DNA from: Schistosoma mansoni
Lineage: Eukaryota > Platyhelminthes > Trematoda > Strigeidida > Schistosomatidae
Direction: 5' to 3'
DNA length: 64,000 bases
NCBI RefSeq assembly: GCF_000237925.1
Contig: NC_031495.1
Span: 25,376,872 to 25,440,871, forward strand
The notes under the pieces: generated by a model
What the model was told of the DNA's origin: nothing
Database searches by the model: none
What the model saw: only the letters and a program-made list of their open reading frames with translations
Shown here: piece by piece, positions 46,379-58,200 of the stretch
Numbering within the stretch: the stretch's first letter is position 1
How the letters are laid out: each line of letters begins with the position of its first letter
Made by a program: the position numbers and the translations under genes

Positions 46379-49300
46379 CTACAAATAAAATAAAAACATA
46401 TTATAGGGGACTTTGGATATAATAAATATTTTACTTACATGCGTACTTATATTTCATACCTACAGATAATTTTAAAGTTGTCAGTAGCTCATATAAAATA
46501 GAATTATATATCAACAGTATCTACTGACATTCTAGTTCTGATATAGCTTTTCTAAATACACTTTTTTAGTGAATGCAATTGTAGTTGAATACTTTTACTT
46601 CAGAATTCTTAAATTTTGGACAAAATATTCAATAGTTTCGTCTTACATTTAGAAAGTTATTATCAATAAGTTTAGTGATTTCAGTCACTCAATAATAATG
46701 ATAAGTGTTTGTAGAACTTCATTCTTTCTTAATAAATTACTTAGCAAGTACTTATCTTGATTGTATTTTATGTAACTATAAATCACGTTAAGTAACAGTT
46801 TGCATATGATTTATGTATACAGCTTATTGTATATACTATTATACTGTATATTCCTGTACTTTGCTAAGTGTATATGAAGTTATGAACTGAATCAAATACT
46901 GTTACTTTTAAACAACTATGGTGAGATGGCAAGTAATTGGTGTAGAATTTTGTTTTTTTTAATCTTACACATATTTATATGAATATATGTTAACTGTAGT
47001 TCATTTAATGAAATTTATAACACTTTTCTATAATGTCAGTTTAATTATTTGAATGGTTACATTTTCTTTCACAATATATAGGCACATTTATAACATACAT
47101 AAATAGATATGTGTATTCATTCATGCACTAAATAGGAATAGTTGTCTATATATATCAAGAAAACTAATAGTATGTATGTTAGACTAAACAAAATTGAATA
47201 TGACTGAGAGTTAGAGGAAATCGTATCCATGCAAAAAACATACATGTTTCATGCATAAATATCATCAGTGTTTCAATGTATTTACGATGGTTTGATTATG
47301 TATATTCAATTTTAATTTAAGTTATAATTATAAGAATTAAATATGAAAGGAAAAAAACAACCTAAAAGAGTTTTTCATTCAATCTATTCGATTGAATTGT
47401 CATAAATGTTCTTTTCATATTTAAAACATTAAATCGTTTAGTATTTTATTAAAACACTAAATACAATAGTAAAGGATTTTTTGTTACCAAGGTAACATAA
47501 TATATCATACTAATATTAATTGTTTAGAAAGTATCAGCGAATATTTATAACACAACAATAAAAATTGAACCAGCTGGATTTAATTTACTATTAATAAGGC
47601 TTTTAAATGATATTTCGTCTATATGAATAATGATTTTCTTCTGGTAGGTTATTTAAGTTAATTTTATTGTCAGATCTAATCGTTTAATTTATAGCTACTA
47701 TTATTAACTTCAGGAGTAAACTACTTATTCCCTGTCTAACTAATACTAATCTTAAATTATTATTATTTTTCCGACTATACCATCGTTGTCTTTGGACTTG
47801 TATAATACAGATTTGTCTCAAGCTCTGATGTATTCAGACTTGGTCCATGTGATCGATATCCATTTAATTCTGGCATTCTAGTATGGAACAAATACTCCAT
47901 TTGTTTATCAATTTATATGACCAAAATTATCATCAAGGAAGTTGTACATATATATCACATGCATTGCAAACGTTTGTTACATAGTAATTTAAATGGTAAC
48001 AGAGACAGTAACAGTGCACAGGTCAGCGATTATTCGATAAATTTTGCGGTGTTATATAAATTGACAGCAACGATAAAGGAAGGTATAGTTAGTTATATTA
48101 ATATTATAGAGACAGTTACGTGATTCAACATACGTAGGTTTAAATATACATGTATATATGTTTAAGCATATATAGTTTACGGAAATAAACGGTATAGTTG
48201 TCAACATCATGCAGGAGAAATTGAAAAAAAAGAAGAAAAAACAAATATAATAAAAGGAACAAACAAAAATTAATGAATGATTATTAAGATTAAATTATTT
48301 TAATGCTTCATTTTACGAATCTCCAATGGTTAAAGGAACTGAAGAAGAAATTTATATCACTTGGCTATGTTGCAATAACTGACAGTACCTCTCGTTTTTA
48401 TAGTAATAGCGGTAAAAAGAAATACCATTAGAAAACCTTTTATTGTTTTTAGTTAGTTTTTAATTAAGGATAGATATCATTTTCAAGTGGTATTCTTATT
48501 ACTTATGACTAATATAATTGTTATTATTGAGCATACTACTCATATGTAAAACCACTGATGTAGAAACTTTTACACGAAATATATTGGTTGAAATCGATAG
48601 TTATCAATCATACTCTAGAAGAGGTAATTTAATAACTAAAATAAATGAATTCAAGCCATGGGATTGCAAGTTTAAATCCTCTATTATGCCTTCTCCAGTT
48701 CAGGCAGCCACTAGCTTTTACATAGATACAAATAGAAAAACAGTGTGATTCAAATTCGATGGATGGTATGTAGGCTAAATTTAATGATCACACCACAGTC
48801 AATATAGAACTAAAGAAGCAAAATTATCGGAAAACGTTCGATCTGTAAATGCACACAAACCTTAACAATGAAATAAAGCCAATCAAATAAACAAGCAAAA
48901 CAATGGATGATTTTCTTCTCCCTCATTTTTTCCCACATAATTTGTATTCAACTAAAATTTGAGTATCATGTTCAAAAGAGGAACTACGTGAATTCATAAA
49001 CACGTTATTTTGCAGTAATGTTGTGACATAAATATATTTCAAAGCAAAATTCAATGGAAATAAATATTTTAAGCAGCAACATCATGCTCATCTCTTATTT
49101 TTCATAAATCAAAATTAGCAGCTGTTTTGTTATTTTCAGCTAGTTATATGCAGAACTCACGTGGTTCGACGGCCCATTCTGTTGAAGAAAAGCGTGTTAG
49201 TACACTGCTTTTTTTGTTGTTAATCTTATAAAGATACGTTAATACTGTGAACAGATGAGTTTTGATCATATTTGTAAGCCTGCATTTTGAGTAACTTGTT

Positions 49301-51998
49301 CAATTTATTTCCTTTCAACTTGTTATATTTTCAGTTTTAATGAAGGGTCTTTTTTATCATACACATTGTTTCAAGCAGTCTTAAACCAGACATGACATTG
49401 ACTGAGCGTTGTGAAGGGCTTAATTCAACAATATTGAACTCCTTACCAGTGACCAAAACTTATGGTGGTAACCACAGAACGTGTGTATCATGGGTTTGAT
49501 TTTGTGTGGTATCTTAGATGTGCGTTTCTGGAGAATACTAACTTGGTACAAAAACAACTGTCCTGTTTTTATTGGTTCTCAGTTATTCTTGAGCTAGGAC
49601 TCAGTCTTGATGAAATTTATATTCAAATATACGGAACATATAAACGTTATTTACATGAAGGGTTACCACTATACAATTAGTTTCTCATCAAAATAGAAAT
49701 ATGATCGAATAATTCACCTTTCTGAATGTACTGAAGTGAAAATAAGCAATAAACAATATATATTACCGAAACTAAATTCATGTAGATTTAGTGACATTTC
49801 ACTTCAGAGTTGGATTTTCTTTTTTCTAAAAGAATTAATTATGAACTTGTTATGAAATAGTGCAATATAAAAAACAAAACTGGATGGTTAATCTTGATTG
49901 ACGTAACAGATTACCATTAATCTTCTAATGGATTATATTTACAATATTATTTATCAGTAGTACTAAGAAACTTGATGTGTTGTTTTGATTCAGTGTGGAA
50001 ATGATAGCTTTTAGTGAATTAATGATAGTTTGCTGTTATAAGTCCTACTAGAAAAACTGGCGGATCATAATCTTTACAATTGTTGATTTTCGTTTCATTT
50101 GGTTTAAAACTCCCTGTTGGTGGATGGTTTATCAGCTCTGATTTAAGAATGAATGCCATTTAAGGTTTTTTTAAACCGAATACCTCCAGTCGGTTATATT
50201 TTCACATTAATAGAAATTTAATAGTTCGTCTTTCAAAACTGAATTAACTTATTAATTTAACAGTGAGTATGAGAAGATAGAGAGTATTTGTAGGTTAAGA
50301 TAAATAATATGGAGTTGTATTCTCTAAATTGGATGGTTTATTTGTAAAGCTTCCATTATCCTTTCGTTGGCAAAACATATTAGAGTAGATACTTATGGAG
50401 AAAAATTTCTTGTTCTCTTGTAAAAGCCTACTTTTTAGAGGAATTCTCTTATGCTTGAAAGGTTCATGTCTAAACTAACCAGCTCAAAGAATACCTTTTG
50501 TTTGAAGATTTTAAGTTATTCAGCTCGATTTTGGCATCGTAAATCAGAATTCTATACTTTTTATTTAATAACTGAGGCATGAAACATTGGTTACAGTAGT
50601 GGAAAGATGTTAATTAACAAAACTATTTGACATTTTAGCGCAATAATGACAATAAAAGTAATAAAAACGTGCCATAGGATTGATCTACAAACAGCCTGTG
50701 TAAGAATGTACTCAACTGTTAACAAGTCGACAGTAAAATTTGTTGAAGCGTTATCTACACAAAAATTTAAACCTGCTGCAATGCATACTCTCAGACAGTT
50801 TGTCCTTGTACTAAATCTAGTTTAGTGATATTCTTTTTGACTTTTTTGCTTTGAGCATTATAAGTGGCTGTACTTTTCCTTATTATCCTAGATGTTCTTA
50901 TTTCGTAATTCATTTAATCTGAGTTTTGCCTTTCTTAATTGCATATCGAACAATTTATTGCGTAATCAGATTGCCCAGAATGAACTGAGATGTTACAAGT
51001 ATGCTACATGATTCTGAAACATCTTATCTTCTTGTTATATACTATATAAATGTATTAGAAAGACTATTTTAACACTCCTCAACTACGTTACTATTCGTAA
51101 ATATTTTTAACATACTATTAACAGATTCAATTTTTGATGAAATCCTTACTTTACTCGTAACGACGGTTTAGTGCTATGTTAAATTTTCTGTAATGTTACT
51201 AAAACAAGTGGTGTATAGACGTTGAAATTTATTTTCTGGTTTTAGCCAGAATTATAAGCCATCATTTCATTTTACATTGTTCTATTTTCAAGATCACAAG
51301 ATACCATCATATCAGTTTGTTCATCAACGAAAAATTATTTGTAGTCCTTCAGAAATGTAGAATTTTAACAGAAAACAGTCAAATAGTTTTAAGTTCAGGA
51401 GATGTACATGTTCAATATTAATAATAGAAACTGGTTCCTTTGAATAAAGTGAATAGTATTATTTAATAAGGAAATGGAACTATGAGAGTAATACTTAAAT
51501 ACGATAGCAATGACTATTGGTTTTTTATATTATGATGAATGAGTCAGTAACTATGATACTGAATACTTGATCATAGTTAACGTTCCCTTTTTTGGGTTTT
51601 TAATTGGTATTTTGCATATAAATGAACTGTAGTGAAATTCTTGAATAAATTAAATATAATATTCTTTGTGAAGTAGGTTAGTGTGACAGTGTACTGTTTA
51701 TCAATCCATAATTTATTCCTAAAACTAATCATAATTAACACTGGCTCTGTAACCGTATCATGAACTAAAGACTGAAATATATTCTACGCCTTTTATAACT
51801 TAACCATCTTTGTATTTGTATCAACTCTTTTTTAGACAGAATGTTAACAGATTCGCACAAAAGAATAAATTATAGGAGGTATTTACACACCCATCATATA
51901 AAACTAATCTATGTATAGCATTCGCATAACAGTACATGGAAAAAAGCATATAGTAATAAAATTTTGTTAGATAAGTCGTTTGTTAGAAGATACTAAAT
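46379..51998. other. Long AT-rich interval, no supported gene
   Basis: Intronic if the exon at 46247-46378 is used, otherwise the 3' flank of the Tyr/Arg-rich gene. I see only short open frames without family resemblance and no well-defined repeat. Confidence 0.4.
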
Positions 51999-52223
51999 TC
52001 AAATATCTGTCCACTCAACGAACCTGCTTGCAAGTTGTTGATATTTTGATTCAATTCGATCTTGTACTGATGCAGTTGTAGCGTTCATATCAATTCCGGA
52101 GTAACGATCAAGCATTTTCCGATGAACATCTAATTTGTCATTCAATGCACGTAGGGATCCCCTCATTTCCCTGTAGTATTCAGGTGAGGGCAATTTGTAT
52201 TCCAGTAAATCGTCCATACGACG
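51999..52223 (-). CDS. Tyr/Arg-rich gene exon 3 with stop
   Basis: Acceptor TTCAATAG, then RRMDDLLEYKLPSPEYYREM and on to FVEWTDI and TGA at 51999-52001. The helical, charged composition and freedom from stops support coding. Phase 0 fits exon 2. Confidence 0.7.
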   Translation of the reverse strand, partial: RRMDDLLEYKLPSPEYYREMRGSLRALNDKLDVHRKMLDRYSGIDMNATTASVQDRIESKYQQLASRFVEWTDI

Positions 52224-55200
52224 CTATTGAATAGCGTGAAATTATATATATACGGTGTACAATTATGAAAATATTTGAAAACTTATTTTTCACATAAAAA
52301 TAGTGTATATTAGTTAACATATTAGAATACACGAAAAATGTGCACTGTAAAATAAAAAAAGAATTGGTAACAATTCAAATTAATCTAGCCGATAAGCATC
52401 AGTCTACATATTGGTTGTGTAATAAATGTCTGTGTTACAGCCTATGAATAAGCAAGTAATATTGTAAAGTATTCACACAGTTTCATAATCTATAAACAAG
52501 GTAAACCCATGCTCATTACCAATTCAAATAGTATCAGTAAAATTAAAAGTTTTAATCCAACTCGGATTTGTGTAAATTAAAACTATCCATTGAGGATAAT
52601 AACTACTGTTAAGTCAGATAATTTTTGCTATTGGTAATAACCAACTAGGTAGACAAGTGAATTTTTAATATTTCACAGTCGTGTATAATTTTCATTTCCA
52701 TAGGATTTAATCTAGGATAGTGACAGAAAGAAATAAAGTCTAACAGTTGGTGAATATAGAAAACTAAGTAAACTACTATCCTGTCTGTTCAACATAAGAA
52801 AACAACACGTATTTTTTTCACATATCTAAATGGACCTGAATAGATGCCTGAGTAAAGTTTACAGTTTGACTTAATAATCCAGTCTGTGTTTATATTGGTC
52901 ACATTTTTTCAAACAAGTTGAATGGGATATTTATGACATATGATCTCATTTGTTTGAATGGTTAGGACTTTTTTTAGCACAGCTGAATTGAACATTCATT
53001 GATGTGTTTTGCCTTTCTTCATACTTGCTAAAGAATTTTTTGGACTAAATGTTCGAGATACTGACTTTATATTTACTAGTTTTATGATCTAGATGTTCAG
53101 TTAATGTTACAATGTAATATCATGATTTCTTCTTCAATGAAATAGTCTTTGAGTTCTACTTAGGAATGATATGTATTTAGTGTTTTATAAACTTTGAAAT
53201 CAGCGGAACATTCCTTTAAACATTTATATAATATAGGAAATCTTTGTTTTCATGGTCAAATATTAGAGGTTAAAGAACAATTCAACAATCGTGTGAAATT
53301 GACTCGCTTCGCAAGATACATTTCATGTAAGTCACTTCGTAAAATATTGAAACTATGCAAATATTGTGAAACTTATGAATAATTCTACAGTATAATGCAT
53401 CTCGTGAAACTAGATTTAAACGATCAGGATGCAGTAATAACTACCTCTGAATTATTACTATTAGTTTAATTCATTTTATATCAAATTTTAAATATCAGTA
53501 GGGAAGATTTTAAAACAGAATTAAGACTAAACTTTATTTATGAGTTAAATTACATCTTAGTTTGATTATTGACTTACACACCTGATCAGGCGCCAACCGA
53601 GAAAGGAAAGAAATTGAATCTTTGTTGAATTACTCAACACATAATTAAATATAGGTAAATTATAAACCTCATCACATGTAACATGAAAAGCTTATCAAAA
53701 CTCAAACCAAGCGTTTTTTAAAACAGGAAATTTAAAATAGCCGATTATCAATCGAATATCTATTTCTAGATAAAGAATATATCAAGGGTCATTTTAATCC
53801 AGTGATGCTAATAGATATACAAAAATTATTGAGTTTAACTAGTCCGTTATATGGTTTGAAATGTATTGTAAGAAAATAGCTAGGCAGAAGCGTGCTCGTC
53901 CTAACATTTAGTGTTTTCCAGATGAACACATTTTATATGAAACTTTATACAAAGATATTTGTATGTTAGTTGATATTGAATAATTTTTATATGACCACTC
54001 TCAAAACACTGGTAAATTCACAAAGAATCAATCATGAGATATATCTAAAAGATAATATTTAAACTCAGTAAAAGTCACTGACGTAGGGAAGGAAATAGAT
54101 CAAGTAAGTAACTCAAAATCATGAATTTTAAAAGGTGGCAGAACAGTTTGTGGATATATATATATTAGAGACGTAAAACATTTTCAAGTATTGTCGAGCT
54201 TGTACAGGATCAACTGATGGGTTTAAAAAAGTGATTGCGTAATAATTACTTATACAATCCACTTGCTTCAATCTCAGATATGTCTTTTAGTTATACTTGT
54301 TGGTGTCATTGCTCAGCTGATCATTATTATACTTTGTTAAATGTGTTTGGCTATGTTTCTTTAAAATTAGGGATATGCGTTTTTGAAGTGTATTAACTAT
54401 CACAAACAAAAGTCCAGTGATTCGTGTTAGTAAATGTTTGTTACCATAACATTTTGGGGATAACAGTTTTCAACCAACTGGATGATTAGGTTTTTGATGA
54501 AGATGAGGTGTTTTCAAATGGTATTGAAACTCAACGATACAAGATATTATCAACTAAATATACTTACAATGTTTCTCTAAAAAGGAATATAACAGAGACT
54601 ACCGTTTTTAATAAATTTGCCGTATATGCCCATAAGGGTTAATAGTATGTCACTATGAATGAGAAATGGAGATTTATTTATTCAACAAGGGAATTGTTTT
54701 ACGAAGAATTTCAGGAAAATATTTGAGATTACTCAATATAAAGATTATGCTAACTGGAATTAAAATCTGCAACCTTGTTTATGAGATTTCGTCAAATATG
54801 GTCTGCTCTTACGTATGGGATTAATATGTTTCAAATTTCTAGAGATGCTACAAAACGAAAGCATTGCACAAACTAAGTAGCATGTACAGTGATTAATTTC
54901 AGTGTTGATAAACACTTTATGATCAAATGTCATTTTTTTCTGTTTATAATATATGATACAAATGCTTTTCAAACATTACGTTATCATCTTTATCCTTTAC
55001 TATATAATATTGTATTCACTTATCATTCCAGCATTCACTCTCAGAGTAATTGAATATCTGACAAGTTATTCAACTCAGTGTTAAAATTCTTTAACATAAT
55101 GACGTAGTAATTGTACAAACAATCATTTTTATCTTCTTTAAGATGTATTTTACTTCTCTCTTTTGTTTTTACTACCCCTATATTCAAACGATAATAATAT

Positions 55201-58200
55201 TTACAACATTTGGTTAAAAAAGTATTCATTATATGATCAGTTTTAATGTTTCTACTACTGTGGTGTGGGCTACCTATATCCACACAAGTAGTATGTAACA
55301 ATGGTCAGGCATTGAATGTATTTCACTAGAAGATCGATAAGGAAAGAACGGAAACGAAACGCAATTGGTATGAAAACGCGTGAACAATAATAATCGGAAA
55401 CTATGTACTGATATTTGCAGAAGGAATGGTCAAGATTGAGAGAATTGATTGATATTTTGTAAATTAACTGTTTACTGTATGGTTATAAGATTTTGGTGAG
55501 ATAATCTGTAATTTTGTGCTCAAATACATTCGATTGTCCCTAGCCGTGTTCTATTCACTACACTACCACCATATTGTATTGAGTAATTTCTTTTTTTTAA
55601 TATTAATCATAATTCACAAGCATGGTAAGGAAAGATGGATAGTGGCTAGCAGTGGAATCCAGGACGCGCGTTTCGTCCTATTTGTGAGTCGTCAGCTGGA
55701 TATACCTGCATCTCAGAGTTGATGTTCACTCTGGGGCTCGGACCCAGTACCTTTCGCTTCAAACGCCATCGCGTTATCCACTCGGCCACTGAGTCCTGAT
55801 AGCCACTTGATTGTGCAATTGGGTGAAGTTTAAATTCAACTGCTAGCCACTATCCATGTTTGCTTACCATGTTTGTGAATTTAGGCTATATTGAGGCAAT
55901 ACGCACAGTATGCACATATGCCAATTAGAGATTGACCAGTTGCAGTTCTAACACATCGATGGGAAGATTCAAACAAACAATACTAATTGAATTAATCATA
56001 ATGTTTCATGACCGTTTGTCAATATTAAATAAAAATTAAAAAAAAGAAAAGACGTAACTTTATTCTCACAATTTTCGAAATTCAACTATTTAGATGTGAA
56101 CATATCAATTATGTTGTAAGATGTTTACAATAGAACCTGTCTTTGTTTTTTTCACTTTACAAATCATTGTTGATGTATAGTAATTTATTTGACTTTATCT
56201 GAATTAGTTACAATGAGTTTAAGATCTACTTTATATCGATTAATGCTTTGTCTGATAAATCTATTTTAAAAGGTCATTTGAGACAAAATTTATAAAAAAT
56301 CTTTTGTAGACAATAGTAATGTTATTAGCATATTTAGAAAAGTACAAAACTACTGATAATCATGTAAGAAAGGTGTTGTAGAATGAAAGATAGCACAAAA
56401 AATTTTTGTAAGTTTTGTAACGTATATCGTTTATGACTCTGGTTAGATGAAAGAACGTCAAATGTAGTTTGTTCTGTTTATAAATCTATTTTGAGTTGAA
56501 TCAACAAGTTTTAATACAATCATGATGACTTCATTATATACACGTTGTATATTTCGGCACTAAATGTACGTCTTTCGAATAGTCTCATCAAGGCATTTCT
56601 ACCAAAACCATATTTCGCAGTCTCTTAGACCTATGTATGAATATTTAATAAGTTGATGACGATGATAATCTCATTTTTAGTTAAAATATTTATGCTACAT
56701 AACTGACTGTTTTGTGGTATATATGATCTTCAATAAAACAGAATGAACAGCTAATCTTTTGTTTCAATGAATAAATCATCTATCTTGTTTTAAACTGTTC
56801 GGCTTCTTTACAAAGTGATCTAAATTAAATTTTATTATTAGAAGCTGAAATTACATGCTAAAGAGAGTTTTACATTGTTTACATTGTTTTACATTTAATT
56901 CTAGTATAACAGGTAAGACGCTTACAGGTAGAGTTCTGGAAAGTTCTCAAATGACATAATTGATCAACTGATCAAAACATAAAAGAAGTGATCAGTTATC
57001 ACAGACTTGTGAGTATTAAATTATGTACAAACCGAGACATTCAAAGTCAAATACTTTTTCATTATTACAGTACTTATGAAAAATAAAGTAAAAACTAACA
57101 AGATAATCATGAAAACTTACTTCAATTCGTCTACGTTCAGCTTGCATATCACTAGACAAGTTACTATAGGAACCTGAACTCGACAATGGTCTTGTAGTGA
57201 CAATTGATGGATAATAATATGTGTATCGTCTTGGTCCAACACTTGTATAAGTAGTTCTTATAGGTTCAATATTACTCTAAACGATTAAAGAAAAGTCAGG
57301 TGAAAGATTCTAATAAAAATGAGAACTTCAGCAAATATACTCCGAATTAAAATAATGTTACATTGAGAATTTATTTATTTTCCCTGTATCTGTATACGTT
57401 AAATTAAAGAATATCATTGTAACTGTTCTAAAATTCTAAATTACGTAAATCAAAACGTTTGTAATGTAATAACTAAAATTTAATCTAGAATTAGTCGTAT
57501 ATTTTTAGAGAATTACTTTAGATGTCAAGCAAAGACTGATGGTGGCTATCAGTGAAGTCCAGTAGGCGTGTTTCTTCCTATTCGGGACTCATCAGCTGCA
57601 CGTACCTGCATCCTAGAGTTGATGTTCACTCCAGGACTCCAAACCAGTACCGTTCGCTTCAAACGCCATCGCGTTATCCATTTAGCAACTGAGTCCTGAT
57701 ACCCACTTGCTTGTGCAATGGGGTGAAGTTTAAATTCACTTGGTATTGTTTAGTTGTATCTTCACATTGTTGTTTATGAATGCATTTGATCAGTCTCTTA
57801 TTATCACTGATCAAATGTAGTCCTAAACAACGATGAGAAGATACAAGAAAACAATACAAGGGAATTTATATTGAATATCTTTTAAAAACTCCGTATGGTG
57901 CTTTATGAATAGATGTATATAGATATATATGCATAGACGTATTAGTTTACTTATATCCAATTAGGAATTTTTGCTCATTTGTTTTATCTTTCGATATCTG
58001 TTAATCAAATCGAGATAAGATAAGGATTTAATTTCTTTTTGTATAATCAAAAATTAGACATATCTCTTGTTGTCAATGCGTAATAATGATAAAATGTACT
58101 TTCTTTTTTATTATTTGATTAACCAAATGACATTCATTATGAAACTTAGTAATTAACTTGGATTTCATATTGTAATCACAAAAAAATTTAGAAATAAACT

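Noticed and set aside
48518-48748. 76-codon open frame with a hydrophobic start
   Set aside because: The start resembles a signal peptide only superficially; nothing downstream is recognisable and no neighbouring exon fits.
49462-49680. 72-codon open frame on the plus strand
   Set aside because: No family resemblance and no supporting splice context; such frames occur by chance in this DNA.
53574-53620. Possible extra exon of the Tyr/Arg-rich gene (SISFLSRLAPDQ on the minus strand)
   Set aside because: The frame looks protein-like, but there is no acceptor in a phase that fits exon 2, and exons 2 and 3 already join in phase 0.
55735-55787. A tRNA gene on the minus strand, from its A and B boxes
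   Set aside because: The boxes belong to the SINE promoter; acceptor-stem pairing is absent and a hammerhead domain follows.
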